From: Planctomyces sp.
GTDB lineage: Bacteria; Planctomycetota; Planctomycetia; Planctomycetales; Planctomycetaceae
NCBI GenBank assembly: GCA_016795105.1
Contig: JAEUIH010000001.1
Location: 62,001 to 126,000 of the forward strand
DNA length: 64,000 bases
Direction of reading: 5' to 3'
Shown here: piece after piece, positions 1 to 7,928 of the stretch
Numbering within the stretch: position 1 is the stretch's first letter
Layout of the letters: each line of letters opens with the position of its first letter
Notes under the pieces: model-generated
The model's input: the letters and a program-made list of their open reading frames with translations, nothing else
Databases searched by the model: none
What the model was told of the DNA's origin: nothing
Made by a program: the position numbers and the translations under genes

Positions 1-1247
1 AAACCGCTGCCGGTATCGGACACATCGACAAACGAGCAAACATTGGTTTCTCCAGAGCTGATTCGACCGGATTTGACCTGAACCGTTCCACCAGGTCCGG
101 CAGCGTGCACCGCATTTCGAATCAGATTCAGAAATGCCGCCTGAACCTGTTCCGAATCACGCACATCTCCGATGGAAGAATTCAACTCCAGGTCAAGCTG
201 AATGCCTTTATGGTCGCACTCCGGCTTCACCAGGTCAATAACGGAGCCGAGGATCTCCGCGGCTTGCCCCTGGGTTGGTGACTGGTAGACATCAGCAGTC
301 AGACGCAACAATCCCTGAATCTGGGATTCCATCATCGACAGCTGGCGTACCGCAACTTTCAGTGAGGTCGCATCTTCGCCCGGAAACCTCTTTTCATGAA
401 GCTGAACAGCCAGCTTTGCTCCTGTGATTGAGTTCCTCAAATGGTGCGCAAGACCACCGGCTACCTGCGTCACAATCTCGGATCGTTCGTTCTGACGGAT
501 CTGTTCAGTCAGCCGCTGCAGGTCTGAGGCCATGGACCTGATGGAATCCGCAAGGTCCCTGATTTCGTCGTTTCCGGCATCCGTCAATTCCTGATCAAAC
601 TTCCCACCGGCGATTCTTCGAACCTGATCCTGCAGAGATTTGATTCTGTCGCAGAAGCGGTCGGACAGATACCATGAGACAGCTATCAACGATGCCAGCG
701 CAAGACTTCCTCCGGCAAGTAGCGGGATCATTGCCTGTTGCCGGATTTTTGACATCTCGCGATCCGGAATCAAAGCCAGCAGGAGTGCTCCGTCGCGAGA
801 ATGCAACGAGACGTGTCCCATTTGATAGCGAATTCCATTGACTTCAATCGGTGCGAGTGTTCGGAGTTCCGTAAGGCGTTCATTCTGAGATCGTGGCTCC
901 TTTGGTTGCGAATCACTGCCGGATAATGCACTTTCCTGGACCAGTGCATCTTCAAGGACTCGCCGGGACGCCGAGACCGGCATTGTGGCTGCGATCAGCT
1001 GGTAATCGCTGCTGAGTGTGATGAATTCGGCGCCGGAAAGGCCTTTCATTTGTTCAAGGACACTGCTGTGCAACGGAAAGCTGGCAGTCTGAAGTGAACC
1101 AACAACGGCATTCAGCCGATTCAGCGATTCCTGCTCTGACTGGCGAATCGACAGCCAGGCACCAGAAGCCGTGAGTCCGATCACGGCCAGCGTCTGGATG
1201 ACGGCGAAAGGCCAAAGCAACTGAAAATGCAGCGAATTGCGGGTCAT
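1..1247 (-). CDS. Membrane sensor histidine kinase (C-terminus cut by window edge)
   Basis: This is an open frame read from the minus strand, starting at the ATG at 1247 and running off the left edge after 415 visible codons. A first membrane helix lies at about residues 10-33, followed by an extracytoplasmic stretch of about 140 residues and a second helix at about 173-194. A HAMP-like linker and a HisKA-type dimerisation region follow. The H box reads AHHLRNS with the likely phospho-histidine at 268. The ATPase N box reads FLNLIRNAVHAAG (about 372-384), and the frame is cut within the G1 box, DTGSG. The residue after the phospho-histidine is His where Glu or Asp is usual. The protein should autophosphorylate and pass phosphate to a response regulator, which is not in the window. 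Family is clear; the signal is unknown. Confidence 0.88.
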   Translation of the reverse strand, partial: MTRNSLHFQLLWPFAVIQTLAVIGLTASGAWLSIRQSEQESLNRLNAVVGSLQTASFPLHSSVLEQMKGLSGAEFITLSSDYQLIAATMPVSASRRVLEDALVQESALSGSDSQPKEPRSQNERLTELRTLAPIEVNGIRYQMGHVSLHSRDGALLLALIPDREMSKIRQQAMIPLLAGGSLALASLIAVSWYLSDRFCDRIKSLQDQVRRIAGGKFDQELTDAGNDEIRDLADSIRSMASDLQRLTEQIRQNERSEIVTQVAGGLAHHLRNSITGAKLAVQLHEKRFPGEDATSLKVAVRQLSMMESQIQGLLRLTADVYQSPTQGQAAEILGSVIDLVKPECDHKGIQLDLELNSSIGDVRDSEQVQAAFLNLIRNAVHAAGPGGTVQVKSGRISSGETNVCSFVDVSDTGSG

Positions 1248-1536
1248 TGGAGAAGTCCGCAAACGCGGAACCAAAAAGAATGCTGAACTCAACCCAGGCA
1301 TGGCCCCGGTCACCGATATAGCCTCACCCCGTTTCTGAATATTCTGGGTTCAAACAGGTGCATTAGCAACAAATCGCCCCAAAATGAGTTGTGCTGACGA
1401 TGCATGAAGCGAGAATTCCGACAACCGTCGTTGCAGTCAGCACGAAACTCTGCTGAAATCCGTGGCTGCCCTGAATCTGCGAGGATCAGGGATGTCGGCC
1501 GCTGTTAAAGAATTATTCCGAGAGGATAACTGGTTC
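1248..1536. other. Intergenic region between divergent histidine kinase and prfB
   Basis: About 290 bases lie between two divergent genes and must carry both promoters. I see no convincing open frame, RNA gene or strong palindrome. An AGAGGA ribosome-binding sequence lies at about 1521-1526, ahead of the prfB start. Confidence 0.5.
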
Positions 1537-2662
1537 ATGGACCCTGAACTTCGAAGCCATTGTCGCGAATTGATGCAGCGAGTCACTCATTTACGAGACT
1601 GTCTTTGACTTAGTTGGCAAGCAAACTCGAATTCAGGAAATCAATGACCGTATGTCTGCTGCAGACTTCTGGAACGACCAGAAGATGGCGCAGCAGTATA
1701 TGGATGAAATGAGGCGTCTGAAGGGAACCGTTGTCCCTCTGGAGAAGCTCTCAGGTGGTGCCGATGACCTCTCAGTGCTGATGGAATTCGCTGACGCCGA
1801 TGATACCGGTGAAAGCGAGCGAGAACTTAAGTCCACGGTTGATCAGCTCGAACAGGATATCGATTCTGTGGAACTGCAGGCGACGTTGTCTGCGCCGGAA
1901 GATCCCTGTGGAGCGTACCTGACGGTGCAGGCCGGGGAAGGGGGGACCGACTCCGCCGACTGGGCACAAATGCTGTTGCGAATGTACGCGCGCTGGGCGG
2001 AGCGAAAAGGATTTTCGGTTGAAGAAATCGACATCTCGCATGGCGAAGAAGCTGGGATTCGCAATGCGACGATCCTGATCAAAGGCGACTTTGTCTATGG
2101 CTATCTAAAGGGCGAAACAGGCAATCATCGCCTGATCCGCATCAGCCCATTCGACTCCGCTGGCCGTCGGCACACCGCATTTGCGGCGATTGATGTGACT
2201 CCGGAACTGGACGACAATATTAAGATCGAAATCAACTGGGAGAAGGACGTCAAGACGGATACATACCGCTCAGGTGGTGCCGGAGGTCAGCATGTGAACA
2301 AGACGGACTCAGCCGTTCGACTCACTCACCTCCCAACCGGAGTCGTTGCAGCCTGTCAGAATGAACGAAGCCAGCACAAGAACAGAGCAACAGCGGAAAA
2401 GATGCTGATTGCGAAGCTGTACCAGATCGAACTCGAAAAGCGAGAATCTGAAATTTCAGCGCGGCGAGGTTCCAAGTCAAAGATTGGGTTTGGAGGACAG
2501 ACCGTCCGCAATTACGTTCTGCATCCGGATCAGTATGTGAAAGACGCACGAACTGGTACCAAAGTCGGAAATCCCCAGCCGGTTCTCGATGGAGATCTCG
2601 ACAAGTTCCTCGAATCGTTCCTTCGCTGGACGTTGACCGAACAGGCACCGGACGCGAATTGA
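1537..2662 (+). CDS. prfB: Peptide chain release factor 2 (programmed +1 frameshift)
   Basis: RF2 recognises UAA and UGA in the ribosomal A site and triggers peptide release. The zero frame opens at ATG 1537, behind AGAGGA, and reads 23 codons to CTT TGA at 1603-1608. Skipping base 1606 gives GAC (1607-1609), and the frame continues to the stop at 2662 for a product of 374 residues. The SPF anticodon-like tripeptide lies at about residue 203 and the catalytic GGQ at about 249-251, essentially the positions seen in E. coli RF2. An ATG at 1652 would start a product lacking the N-terminal helix, so the frameshifted reading is preferred. Regulation is autogenous: low RF2 allows the shift at UGA. 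No strong Shine-Dalgarno-like stimulator sits just before CTT, unlike E. coli. Confidence 0.96.
1603..1609 (+). promoter_or_regulatory. prfB: prfB programmed +1 frameshift site
   Basis: The heptamer CTTTGAC is the canonical RF2 slip site. The tRNA on CUU slips forward by one base to UUU, and GAC is decoded next. Both flanking frames are open and together give a full-length RF2. The purines before it (CGAGACTGT) form only a weak match to anti-Shine-Dalgarno. Confidence 0.95.
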
Positions 2663-2681
2663 TGAGAGACTGGGCCCTTTT

Positions 2682-4088
2682 ATGAACTCCGCACCGTCCC
2701 ATAGTGTCGCACTCCTGCAGTCCGTGGTTCGGTGTGGAAAGGTCCTGACTTCTCCTGCACAGCTGGCTGGCTACGACGCAGATGGTCTCGGCTATAAGTC
2801 GTTTCGCCCGGATCTTGTGGTGCTACCCGGAAATGCCGAAGAGCTGGCAGCCGTGATTCAGCTGGCTCCTCAACTCCGAATGCCCGTCTGTATGCGTGGT
2901 GCCGGGACGTCACTGTCAGGAGGACCTGTTGCGGCTCAGGGCGGTCTGATCGTGCATACGTCCCAGTTGCGGGCTGTAAGAAAAGTCGATCGGGCCGGAC
3001 TCTGGTGCGAAGTGGAATGTGGAGTGACACTCAATCAACTGGATGAAGCACTGGCTCCCCATGGCGTGTTCTATCCTCCGGATCCTTCAAGCGGACCGGT
3101 CTGCACGATTGGCGGCAACGTCGCGACCAATGCGGGAGGCGCTCATTGCCTGCGTTACGGCGTCACCAGCAACTACGTCCTCGGACTGGAAGCCGTCTTG
3201 CTCGACGGAACCGTACATCGATTTGGGGGTCCTGCTGGTGGACGAGGTCCGTGGCAGGAGGACTGGAAGCGACTGATGATCGGATCGGAAGGAACACTTG
3301 CAGCCTTCACAAGGTTCTGGCTGCGACTTCTTCCGAGGCCGGAGAAGGTTTGGACGTTTCGAGCAACGTACCCTGACCTCGTCTCCGCGGAACGCGCGAT
3401 CCATGCTCTGGGACTTCACCCGTCGTCGCCGGTCGCGATTGAACTGATGGATCCACGATGCGTTGCAATGGTTGAAAACAGTCATATGGCAGTCGGACTT
3501 CCGAAGGACTGCTACCTGATCCTCACGGAAATCGACGGCCCGCCATCACTGGTGGACCAGCGAGTTCCCATTGTTGCAGAAATTCTTCGAGCATCCGGCG
3601 CTCAGGAAGTGATCTTTAGTGATGAAGATGAGCTGAGAAAAAAGCTCTGGCGAGCACGCAAAGTGGCAGGTGGGCTGATGGGACAACTGAGCGCCGACTT
3701 TGTCGTGCAGGATGCTGTGATTCCTCGGCGGGCGCTGGCAGATGTGCTTCAATTTGTTTACGACGAAGCTGACAAAGCGGGTATCCGGGTTGTCAATGTC
3801 TTTCATGCGGGTGACGGGAATCTGCATCCCAATTTCCTGTTCGATTCCCGAAACCCGGGAGAACTGGAACGCGTTGAGCATATCGGCAAACGACTGATGC
3901 AGCGAGTCGTTGATGTTGGGGGGACACTGTCCGGTGAACACGGCATTGGTAACGACAAGTCGTCGTATATGCCGATGGTCTTTGGCGAGGCAGCGACTCG
4001 GCTTCAAATGTCGATCCCGCGTACATTCAATCCGGCTCATCAGCTGAATCCGCTTAAGGTCTTCAACGAAAGGCGGTTTCAGGCATGA
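2682..4088 (+). CDS. glcD: Glycolate oxidase FAD subunit (GlcD-type)
   Basis: This 468-residue FAD-linked oxidase catalyses oxidation of 2-hydroxy acids such as glycolate, passing electrons through an iron-sulfur partner to the quinone pool. The N-terminal FAD_binding_4 domain shows PDLVVLPGNAEELAAV, then RGAGTSLSGG and IGGNVATNAGG, which contact FAD pyrophosphate. The C-terminal oxidase domain has HAGDGNLHPNF and GTLSGEHGIG, the conserved histidine-bearing motifs of the family. Length is normal for GlcD. It begins 19 bases after prfB and its end overlaps the next gene by ATGA, so 2682-6291 is one operon. D-lactate dehydrogenases share this fold, but the three-gene D-E-F order favours glycolate. 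Confidence 0.92.
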   Translation: MNSAPSHSVALLQSVVRCGKVLTSPAQLAGYDADGLGYKSFRPDLVVLPGNAEELAAVIQLAPQLRMPVCMRGAGTSLSGGPVAAQGGLIVHTSQLRAVRKVDRAGLWCEVECGVTLNQLDEALAPHGVFYPPDPSSGPVCTIGGNVATNAGGAHCLRYGVTSNYVLGLEAVLLDGTVHRFGGPAGGRGPWQEDWKRLMIGSEGTLAAFTRFWLRLLPRPEKVWTFRATYPDLVSAERAIHALGLHPSSPVAIELMDPRCVAMVENSHMAVGLPKDCYLILTEIDGPPSLVDQRVPIVAEILRASGAQEVIFSDEDELRKKLWRARKVAGGLMGQLSADFVVQDAVIPRRALADVLQFVYDEADKAGIRVVNVFHAGDGNLHPNFLFDSRNPGELERVEHIGKRLMQRVVDVGGTLSGEHGIGNDKSSYMPMVFGEAATRLQMSIPRTFNPAHQLNPLKVFNERRFQA

Positions 4089-5068
4089 GTACTGCTGAAA
4101 AGTCTGTCGCAAAACCTACATCGAGTCGCCTGTTTGAACCATTCTTTGATACGATCGATGCGATACTCTTCGTACCGGCAACTGCTTCAGGCAATGATGT
4201 CAGAACATTGATCGGAAATGAATCGCTGCGGTTTCCGCTCCTGATGGATTCTGAGGCGACTCTGGCTCAACATGTTCTTGCCTCCACACATGCTCCAGCA
4301 TCTTCACGATTTGGCCCTTACTGCGACAATATCGTTGGCATGAACTGGGTCCTTCCCAACGGTAACGTGATCAGGCTTGGTGAACGCGTTGCCAAGACAA
4401 CCACAGGCTATGACGTCTTTCGCTTTATGCTGCATGGTGGTTCTCGATTCGGCTATGCAAAGGACTTTGTGATCCGACTTCGACCTCGCTGCAAGTCTGT
4501 CACTGAGTTCCGCCTGATCGCACAGCCGCAGTCACTCTGTCAGGCAGCAACGGAGTTGATTCAATCCTGCTGGATGCACTGGATTGATGCGATCGACCTG
4601 ATTTCAGAACCTCAGGCCAACTCCCTTCGAGTTCTTGTGCAGTGTCCCGAACAGGAAGCACCCGTTTTTCGAAACCACTTATCGGAATTGTCCGCCAGAC
4701 TAAAGCTTGCCTGTGAATCGCGGCCGATTGATCGAGAACCGGAAGATGGGATTCCCGATCTGATGTTGAAAGCAACACCCAATCAGGCCATGTTGCTTGG
4801 AACAGAGATTCACATGGAATTCGGTGTCAGAACTGTCGCGTGTTGTTATCCGGGAATTGTCCATTGCTATCTGAACTCCGAACCTGCAGCGAATTCGACG
4901 CGGCAGTCACGGGATCTTTCCGTCCTGTCACGAATTGTGCAGGTCTATAGCTCCAGTATTCATAGTGCCGGGGGCGAGTTTCAGTCGCGACATTTCTCAC
5001 CACAGCCTGTCTCTGATCAGGAACGGTGCTGGATTGAGACGTTTTTCAAAGAGGCGGGAATTCAGTGA
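4085..5068 (+). CDS. glcE: Glycolate oxidase FAD-binding subunit, GlcE-like (short)
   Basis: This 327-residue protein overlaps glcD by four bases (ATGA) and glcF by four. The motif GERVAKTTTGYDVFRF (about residues 99-114) matches the typical GlcE segment G-x-R-V-x-K-N-x-x-GYD. GlcE is a second FAD-domain subunit of membrane-associated glycolate oxidase. Oddly, the first glycine-rich FAD loop (RGxGTxLxxG in GlcD) is not visible in the N-terminal 70 residues. Flavin binding may therefore be weak or absent, and the role structural. Assignment rests on the C-terminal half and on operon position. Confidence 0.8.
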   Translation: MSTAEKSVAKPTSSRLFEPFFDTIDAILFVPATASGNDVRTLIGNESLRFPLLMDSEATLAQHVLASTHAPASSRFGPYCDNIVGMNWVLPNGNVIRLGERVAKTTTGYDVFRFMLHGGSRFGYAKDFVIRLRPRCKSVTEFRLIAQPQSLCQAATELIQSCWMHWIDAIDLISEPQANSLRVLVQCPEQEAPVFRNHLSELSARLKLACESRPIDREPEDGIPDLMLKATPNQAMLLGTEIHMEFGVRTVACCYPGIVHCYLNSEPAANSTRQSRDLSVLSRIVQVYSSSIHSAGGEFQSRHFSPQPVSDQERCWIETFFKEAGIQ

Positions 5069-6291
5069 AAACACCTTCACCGGAGGCATGTTCAAAGCCG
5101 TCAACCGGCGAGCTTCCTGATCGAGACCTGCTGACCAGTTGTGTACACTGCGGGTTTTGTCTCGAAGTCTGCCCGACGTTCAAATTGACGGGAGATGAAA
5201 ACAATTCCCCTCGAGGTCGTTTGCGTCTTTGGCGACAGGAAGCCGAAGGAAAGCTGGAACCGGATTCATGGACCGACTTCTATACTGCAGAGTGCGTCGG
5301 ATGTCTGGCCTGTGAAACCGCATGCCCCGCGAATGTTCCTTATGGCAGGATCTTTGAGCATGTGCGTCATGATCATGTTGCCGGTGGACGAGCAAAACCA
5401 ACGACTGTAGTTCGAATTGCGGCGACACTGATAAAGTCTCCTCGCCTGATGAATCTGGTGACGCTCCCACTTCGAGTCCTGCGGCGAACCGGTCTCCTGA
5501 AGCATCGCCTGATGTTCTCGGGAGCTCCGGCTGTTTTGAAGTCCACTTCGGACTACGCTGCGGAACTTGTTCGTAACCATCGCCCCACTGGTCCAACAGT
5601 CATGCTGCAGACGGGCTGCCTCATGGAAGCCATGTTTCGTGAGATTAACTTCGCCACGGTTCGGGTTCTGATCGAACACAATGTGCGCGTTCTGGTTCCT
5701 CAGAATCAACCTTGCTGTGGAGCATTTATCGAACATTCAGGTTTGCCTGGACTCGAGCAGCTTCGACAGCAGCACCCGGACGTGTATATGGGTCATTCGA
5801 TCGATGCAGTGCTCACGAATTCATCGGGCTGTGGCTATTCGCTGGCGAAGTCAATTGGTGACCGAGTCCCAGTGCGGGATGTCCTGAGCTTTCTCTCAGA
5901 GCTTCCTCTGAGAACAAAGCCAAAGGTGTCTTCAGACACTGTGGTGTATGTCGATCAGCCGTGCCATATGATCCATGGAATGAAGACAGGCGGAATTCCA
6001 TCGCGTGTCCTTGATGCAACCGGCTACAACTGGAAATTCGCGCCCCATGCCACCGACTGCTGTGGTTCCGGTGGCACTTACAATATCGAGAAGCCAGAGA
6101 ATTCGAAGGAAATCCTGAAGCGAAAATCGGCGTTCTTAAACGACCTCAAAGAACGGCAGGTGATCCTCGCAACGGCCAACCATGTGTGCATGATGCAGTG
6201 GAGTTCCGCTCGAGCAATGGGACTGGTGAATCGCGACTATCAGGTCCGCCATGTGATTCAGCTGCTGGACCCGAGTACCACCCTGAAATAG
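5065..6291 (+). CDS. glcF: Glycolate oxidase iron-sulfur subunit
   Basis: This 408-residue protein should carry electrons from the flavin subunits. Two 4Fe-4S ligand sets are visible: CVHCGFCLEVCP (Cys 26, 29, 32, 36) and CVGCLACETACP (Cys 77, 80, 83, 87). Two CCG domains follow, marked by QPCCGAFIEHSG and TDCCGSGGTYN, as in GlcF and heterodisulfide reductase-type subunits. It is the last gene of the glcDEF operon, with an ATGA overlap to glcE. No membrane helix is apparent, so it is probably peripheral at the inner face of the membrane. Family assignment is firm; the exact 2-hydroxy acid is inferred. Confidence 0.92.
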   Translation: MKTPSPEACSKPSTGELPDRDLLTSCVHCGFCLEVCPTFKLTGDENNSPRGRLRLWRQEAEGKLEPDSWTDFYTAECVGCLACETACPANVPYGRIFEHVRHDHVAGGRAKPTTVVRIAATLIKSPRLMNLVTLPLRVLRRTGLLKHRLMFSGAPAVLKSTSDYAAELVRNHRPTGPTVMLQTGCLMEAMFREINFATVRVLIEHNVRVLVPQNQPCCGAFIEHSGLPGLEQLRQQHPDVYMGHSIDAVLTNSSGCGYSLAKSIGDRVPVRDVLSFLSELPLRTKPKVSSDTVVYVDQPCHMIHGMKTGGIPSRVLDATGYNWKFAPHATDCCGSGGTYNIEKPENSKEILKRKSAFLNDLKERQVILATANHVCMMQWSSARAMGLVNRDYQVRHVIQLLDPSTTLK

Positions 6292-6610
6292 CAAAGCCTG
6301 AACGGTGGAACGTCAGTTCAAAGACATTCTGCGAAGCAGCCACGAACAGGCGGAACTCGCGAATACTTTAACAACAGTAAAATATCCGACTGAGAAATAT
6401 TGAACCGGCATTAGAATCTAAGTTCAGTAAAACAAAAAAGTCCGCAAGAACTGGGGCGAAGCTGAGAGGCTGCGGAATCCGAAGCCTGCAAACACGGAGA
6501 CCCTGACCCACTCAGCTTCGCCCGAACTCTTTCGGACTGATCGCTGAAACCCCGGTTTGTAGAAAAGGATTCGCACAAAGTTGTTGGAATCCGTTCCGGA
6601 TTCCCTGATG
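6292..6610. other. Convergent intergenic region with a large inverted repeat
   Basis: There is no credible gene. The stretch between the glcF stop and the end of the convergent minus-strand gene is dominated by the inverted repeat annotated at 6432-6538. The remaining bases (6292-6430) are AT-rich near 6365-6430 and show no feature I can name. Confidence 0.5.
6432..6538 (-). terminator. Long stem-loop, probable terminator of the 6611-7870 gene
   Basis: Arms at 6439-6466 and 6511-6538 are inverted repeats matching at 24 of 28 positions, with a perfect 13-base inner block (GGGCGAAGCTGAG). Read on the minus strand, the stem is followed at once by a T-rich run (TTTTTTGTTTT, about 6427-6438). It sits just after the stop of the minus gene, so termination of that transcript is the simplest role. 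The 44-base loop holds a second nested hairpin (AGGCT-CGGA paired with TCCG-AGCCT, about 6467-6487), which is more elaborate than usual. Confidence 0.65.
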
Positions 6611-7870
6611 TCACTCCGGCAAATGTTCTGCTTCCGGGTGAATCTTGCGCCAGGACTGCCAGAATTCCGGAGGACTGGTCTTGCGCCACAATGCCAGTGC
6701 GTTGCCGACATGTGAGTAGAATGTGTAGTTCTGGTTAACCACATCCTGAGGTGTTTCGAGAGTGTTTCGGATGGCCCAGTCAGCAGCGCGCTGAACAACT
6801 TCGCGATCGGGATGAAACTCCGGCGGAGCAATTGCCAGCCATTCCAGATGATGCCCCGTGGAGATAACTCGCCGATATTCCTTCTCCGTGGGATCCACTT
6901 TGGCAGCGGCATCAGCTCCATCGGTCCAGTTGGGCGGGAATGAGCCATCGGCGGCCTGAGCTGCAACAATCAAATCGCGAGTTTCAAACAGATAGTTGCG
7001 AATCTCTGATTCCGTTTCCTTTGAAATGAGTTCACCTCCATACGTTTGGTTAAGCCGCAGGAGAACGACCAGAGAGTAGACTCGGTGAGTTCCGAGGCAA
7101 ACACCGTGTTTTCGAATATTCCTCATCAGCCGGCTGGCCAGAAGGTCGAGACTAATCAGCCGGCCATCTCCGTTGTGCCATTGTGAGATCCCCTGCGGAG
7201 CCAGCCAGAAACCAAACGCCATCACGGACCATTCTGTTTCTCGTTCATCCAGCTGAAAGTCGCGAAGCGCCTGATTCAGAACATCAGCGAACTGCATTCT
7301 GCTTCGGGTGGTGAATACCGGAGCGTTGAGTGGAACGCCGGCTTCTGTGAGACAGGCAAGCATATGATCGTGGTGGACACTTGTAGTTCCAGTCTGCCCC
7401 CAGACCACGGTCACTCCCTGATCTTCCTGCTGCAGCATGGGTTCAGTGCCTTCGCCCCAGGCAGAGATGTACTTTGCCGAATCTGTCAGGAACTCTCGCA
7501 TCACAGGTCCCGACATCAACTCCTGAGAATTAAACTCGATTTGGTCTCCCCAGATTCGCAATGCATGCTCAGCAAAGTTTGGCTTGAGTCGAGCGGGAGC
7601 AAACCGTGGCAGTACTTTCGCCAGAACGCCGGCGAGTTCTTCATCGGAGACGACACCGGGATCGTCGTACAGAGGTTCAATTCGAATTGGCTGTTGATCT
7701 CTGATGATTACATCAACAGGAGGTGCGGCGTGCGTGACTTTGGTAAGCAGTTGATTGCGATCTGGTCCCGGCAATACAGACCACGCTGTTGCAAATGAAC
7801 CAGCAAAAATTAACTGGGTCGCAGCAAATGCAAGTACCGGGATGCGACGAATCTGTTGAGAAGCGGACAT
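6611..7870 (-). CDS. Exported or membrane-anchored helical protein, unknown function
   Basis: The product has 419 residues from the ATG at 7870. A longer frame reaches 7996 but would run into the upstream gene, so the start followed by a hydrophobic segment is chosen (MSASQQIRRIP, then a membrane or signal helix to about residue 30). The remainder looks all-helical, rich in Trp and His, with motifs such as HHDHMLACLTEAG and HHLEWLAIAPPEFH. It recalls alpha/alpha-barrel proteins, but I recognise no catalytic signature. It lies 58 bases after the polytopic protein gene on the same strand and is probably co-transcribed with it. No function is assigned. Confidence 0.72.
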   Translation of the reverse strand: MSASQQIRRIPVLAFAATQLIFAGSFATAWSVLPGPDRNQLLTKVTHAAPPVDVIIRDQQPIRIEPLYDDPGVVSDEELAGVLAKVLPRFAPARLKPNFAEHALRIWGDQIEFNSQELMSGPVMREFLTDSAKYISAWGEGTEPMLQQEDQGVTVVWGQTGTTSVHHDHMLACLTEAGVPLNAPVFTTRSRMQFADVLNQALRDFQLDERETEWSVMAFGFWLAPQGISQWHNGDGRLISLDLLASRLMRNIRKHGVCLGTHRVYSLVVLLRLNQTYGGELISKETESEIRNYLFETRDLIVAAQAADGSFPPNWTDGADAAAKVDPTEKEYRRVISTGHHLEWLAIAPPEFHPDREVVQRAADWAIRNTLETPQDVVNQNYTFYSHVGNALALWRKTSPPEFWQSWRKIHPEAEHLPE

Positions 7871-7928
7871 GGAGAAATCGCCTGCCTGAATCACAATAGC
7901 CAGAGTTTGAAGTGCGTCGAGAAGCGAG

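Noticed and set aside
6411-6969. Minus-strand frames opposite or offset to the 6611-7870 gene
   Set aside because: They are out-of-frame shadows and extend into the terminator stem.
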